A DNA stretch of 45,000 bases. Source: Symbiodinium natans. Its lineage: Eukaryota; Sar; Dinophyceae; Suessiales; Symbiodiniaceae. Below are positions 43,440-45,000 of this stretch, piece by piece. A model generated the notes under the pieces. It was not told where the DNA came from. It saw only the letters and a program-made list of their open reading frames with translations, and ran no database searches. Position numbers and translations under genes: made by a program. The stretch lies in the NCBI GenBank assembly GCA_905221605.1, contig CAJNDS010002222.1:325373-370372 (forward strand), read 5' to 3'. Within the stretch, counting starts at the first letter, position 1. Every line of letters starts with the position of its first letter.

Positions 43440-43852
43440 GAACTTAATCCTCCGCAGCATTCTTGTGCTAGAATATTCTCTTGCTCCCTCTGACATCCGC
43501 AAACAACGTAAACGACGACGTCAATCTCCTTTTAGCCCTCCCATTCACCCATATTCGTACTTGACAAGAGAGAGGGAGAGAGGGAGAGGGAGGGAGAGGG
43601 AGGGAGAGGGAGGGAGAGAGAGGGAGAGAGAAGGAGAGAGAGGGAGAGGGAGAGAGAGGGGGAGAGAGAGGGAGAGAGAGGGAGAGAGAGGGAGAGAGAG
43701 GGAGAGAGAGGGAGAGAGAGGGAGAGAGAGGGAGAGAGAGGGAGAGGGAGGGCGAGAGGGAGAGAGGGAGCCGTTCATGAACGTAAGCTCGCGCATGCTT
43801 TGCTAGAATATTGCTCTTGCTCCAGCTGAAGCCGCAACGTCATCTCATGTAG
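43440..43852 (+). repeat. Duplicated 80-bp segment flanking a second purine tract
   Basis: A segment starting GCCGTTTCATGAACTTAATC (43429) is repeated, diverged, from GCCGTTCATGAACGTAAGCT (43772). Both contain TGCTAGAATATT and CTCTTGCTCC. Between them lies a 200-bp GA-rich tract (43566-43770). Confidence 0.65.
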
Positions 43853-43900
43853 CACGCCAATCACACGATGCTCTGGACAACCGGCGCAAGAATCACTGGG
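43810..43900 (+). CDS. Exon IALAPAEAATSSHVARQSHD...
   Basis: IALAPAEAATSSHVARQSHD then ALDNRRKNHWG, donor CTGGG|GTTTGG. Other frames (ESLGFGFPGVADYSVELQES to TGA 43968) are also good, so the true reading is open. Confidence 0.35.
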
Positions 43901-44391
43901 GTTTGGCTTTCCTGGCGTTGCGGACTACAGCGTAGAATTGCAGGAATCCATGAAGGAGGTTCTGTTTTGAGGGTGAGGAGGGCCCATTTTTTGTTCATAT
44001 GGGGCGTTGCCAACTTAGCAAAATCTGTTTTTGGGGGGGGTGTCCTTGTAAAGTGGATTCTACGACATCTGGCAGTGCTATAAACGTGGGCACCCCCCCT
44101 ACTAAGAAAATGCCCTAAACCCTAAACCCTAAACCCCATTTTGTTAACGTTCGTGCTTCATGTCAAACCTACAACCCTGAGCCGACAGCCCTGAAACCCT
44201 GCAAGCCCCCCTAACACCCAAAACCCGAACCCCTTACAGCCCAAAACCCTCAAACCCTGCGCCGCCCCACCTAAAACCCTGATCCCTACGCACCGAACCC
44301 CGAAACCCTAAACCCCAAACCCCAAACCCTAAACCCTGAACCCTAAACCCTTAACCCTAAACCCTAAACCCTTGCCTCCCCCCCATGCCAG

Positions 44392-44448
44392 GCAGACTTC
44401 GACTTCATCCCCAGTCCGGGCCGGCACTGGGTGCGGCCGCGACCCTAG
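44392..44448 (+). CDS. Terminal exon ADFDFIPSPGRHWVRPRP-stop
   Basis: CATGCCAG|GCA, 18 codons ADFDFIPSPGRHWVRPRP and TAG 44446-44448. C-strand array upstream, G-strand array downstream. Confidence 0.55.
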   Translation, partial: ADFDFIPSPGRHWVRPRP

Positions 44449-44463
44449 CACCCAAGGGCCTCC

Positions 44464-44531
44464 GGGGGTTTAGGGTTTAGGGTTTAGGGTTTAGGGTTTA
44501 GGGTTTAGGGTTTAGGGTTTAGGGTTTAGGG
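44464..44531 (+). repeat. (TTTAGGG)n array
   Basis: Nine units, 16 bp after the preceding stop codon. Confidence 0.95.
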
Positions 44532-44696
44532 CTTGTAGGCTTTGGGGTTTGTAGGCTTCGGGAATGCAAGGTCTGGGCTGTTCCGTTGAGAGCACATCCC
44601 GACCACTGAGCCCGAGCATCTGTGCCCCTGCCGCATGGGCGTTCGGTTCGCACAAACGGGTTTTGCAGTTAATCCTGAAGTGCCCTTAGTATGGTA

Positions 44697-44774
44697 CCCT
44701 AAACCCTAAACCCTAAACCCTAAACCCTAAACCCTAAACCCTAAACCCTAAACCCTAAACCCTAAACCCTAAAC
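44697..44774 (+). repeat. (CCCTAAA)n array
   Basis: Eleven units ending in AAACAG|, the acceptor of the next exon. Confidence 0.95.
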
Positions 44775-44776
44775 AG

Positions 44777-44862
44777 TCAAGCCGAAGGGCGTTGAGAAGC
44801 CCACACTCAGGGTTTAACCGCAGAAGGGGGGTGCCAGAAGTGCATGGTCAATGCGAATCAGG
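44777..44862 (+). CDS. Exon(s) KPKGVEKPTLR and KGGARSAWSMRIR
   Basis: TAAACAG|TC then KPKGVEKPTLR to 44811, a 12-bp GTTTAACCGCAG segment, then KGGARSAWSMRIR from 44824. Removing the 12 bp keeps frame and removes a TAA. The two parts read as one basic segment. Unidentified. Confidence 0.45.
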
Positions 44863-44868
44863 GGGGTA

Positions 44869-45000
44869 ACCCTAAACCCTAAACCCTAAACCCTAAACCC
44901 TAAACCCTAAACCCTAAACCCTAAACCCTAAACCCTAAACCCTAAACCCTAAACCCTAAACCCTAAACCCTAAACCCTAAACCCTAACACTAAACCCTAA
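44869..45000 (+). repeat. (CCCTAAA)n array to the window edge
   Basis: About 18 units. It continues past the window, so whether it is interstitial or terminal cannot be told here; the coding islands on its other side in this window look like all the other arrays. Confidence 0.9.

Noticed and set aside
44869-45000. True chromosome end
   Set aside because: Arrays of the same size and both orientations occur throughout the window with coding islands between, so this one is likely interstitial, although the edge prevents a firm statement.
1-45000. tRNA, rRNA, snRNA genes
   Set aside because: I looked for cloverleaf-like pairs, B-box sequences and conserved rRNA words by eye and found none I could support.

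Overview
The window looks like nuclear DNA of a dinoflagellate or a close relative. Three things point there: TTTAGGG telomere-type repeats on both strands along nearly the whole 45 kb, introns that start with GC or GA as often as GT, and acceptors of the form AG|G. I see no bacterial operon, rRNA, tRNA or CRISPR. All identifications are by eye; no search was run.

The most secure gene is a plus-strand 2-oxoglutarate/Fe(II) oxygenase of the PKHD / prolyl-4-hydroxylase-like type. It is split into about 22 small exons between 21020 and 31969. The exons are 13-140 bp and the introns hold (TTTAGGG)n, (CCCTAAA)n and derivatives. The iron ligands (HTD, then a His in RKRHGADD) and the 2OG-binding Arg (GERLNL) sit in separate exons, and codon phase agrees at most junctions. 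Further exons upstream (18621-20740), beginning with a possible mitochondrial targeting peptide, may belong to the same transcript.

Layout: 0-7.3 kb, scattered plus-strand exons between telomeric arrays. 7.6-8.7 kb, a telomere-poor island with a broken reading frame and a MITE. 8961-9608, an intact intronless secreted Cys-rich protein with a PAN/Apple-like segment. 10.4-11.1 kb, a second MITE copy split by a 526-bp element with a TATA target duplication. 12.4-15.8 kb, exons best read on the minus strand. 16.1-18.2 kb, plus exons. 18.6-32 kb, the oxygenase region. 32.2-41.8 kb, many plus exons, some minus-strand candidates and several telomere-free reading frames with frame breaks. 42.3-43.8 kb, two long purine tracts. 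44-45 kb, more plus exons and arrays.

The main result is that telomere-type repeats here behave as intron material. The unit GGTTTAGG carries both a GT and an AG|G, so an array can be spliced from end to end. In several introns the G-rich strand lies at the 5' end and the C-rich strand at the 3' end, so the RNA could fold into a stem that joins the splice sites. One array is flanked by a 14-bp duplication of the exon edge, and two distant introns are copies of one element. Together these suggest active intron gain by telomere-repeat capture and introner-like elements. Exon boundaries are hand-made and should be treated as approximate.
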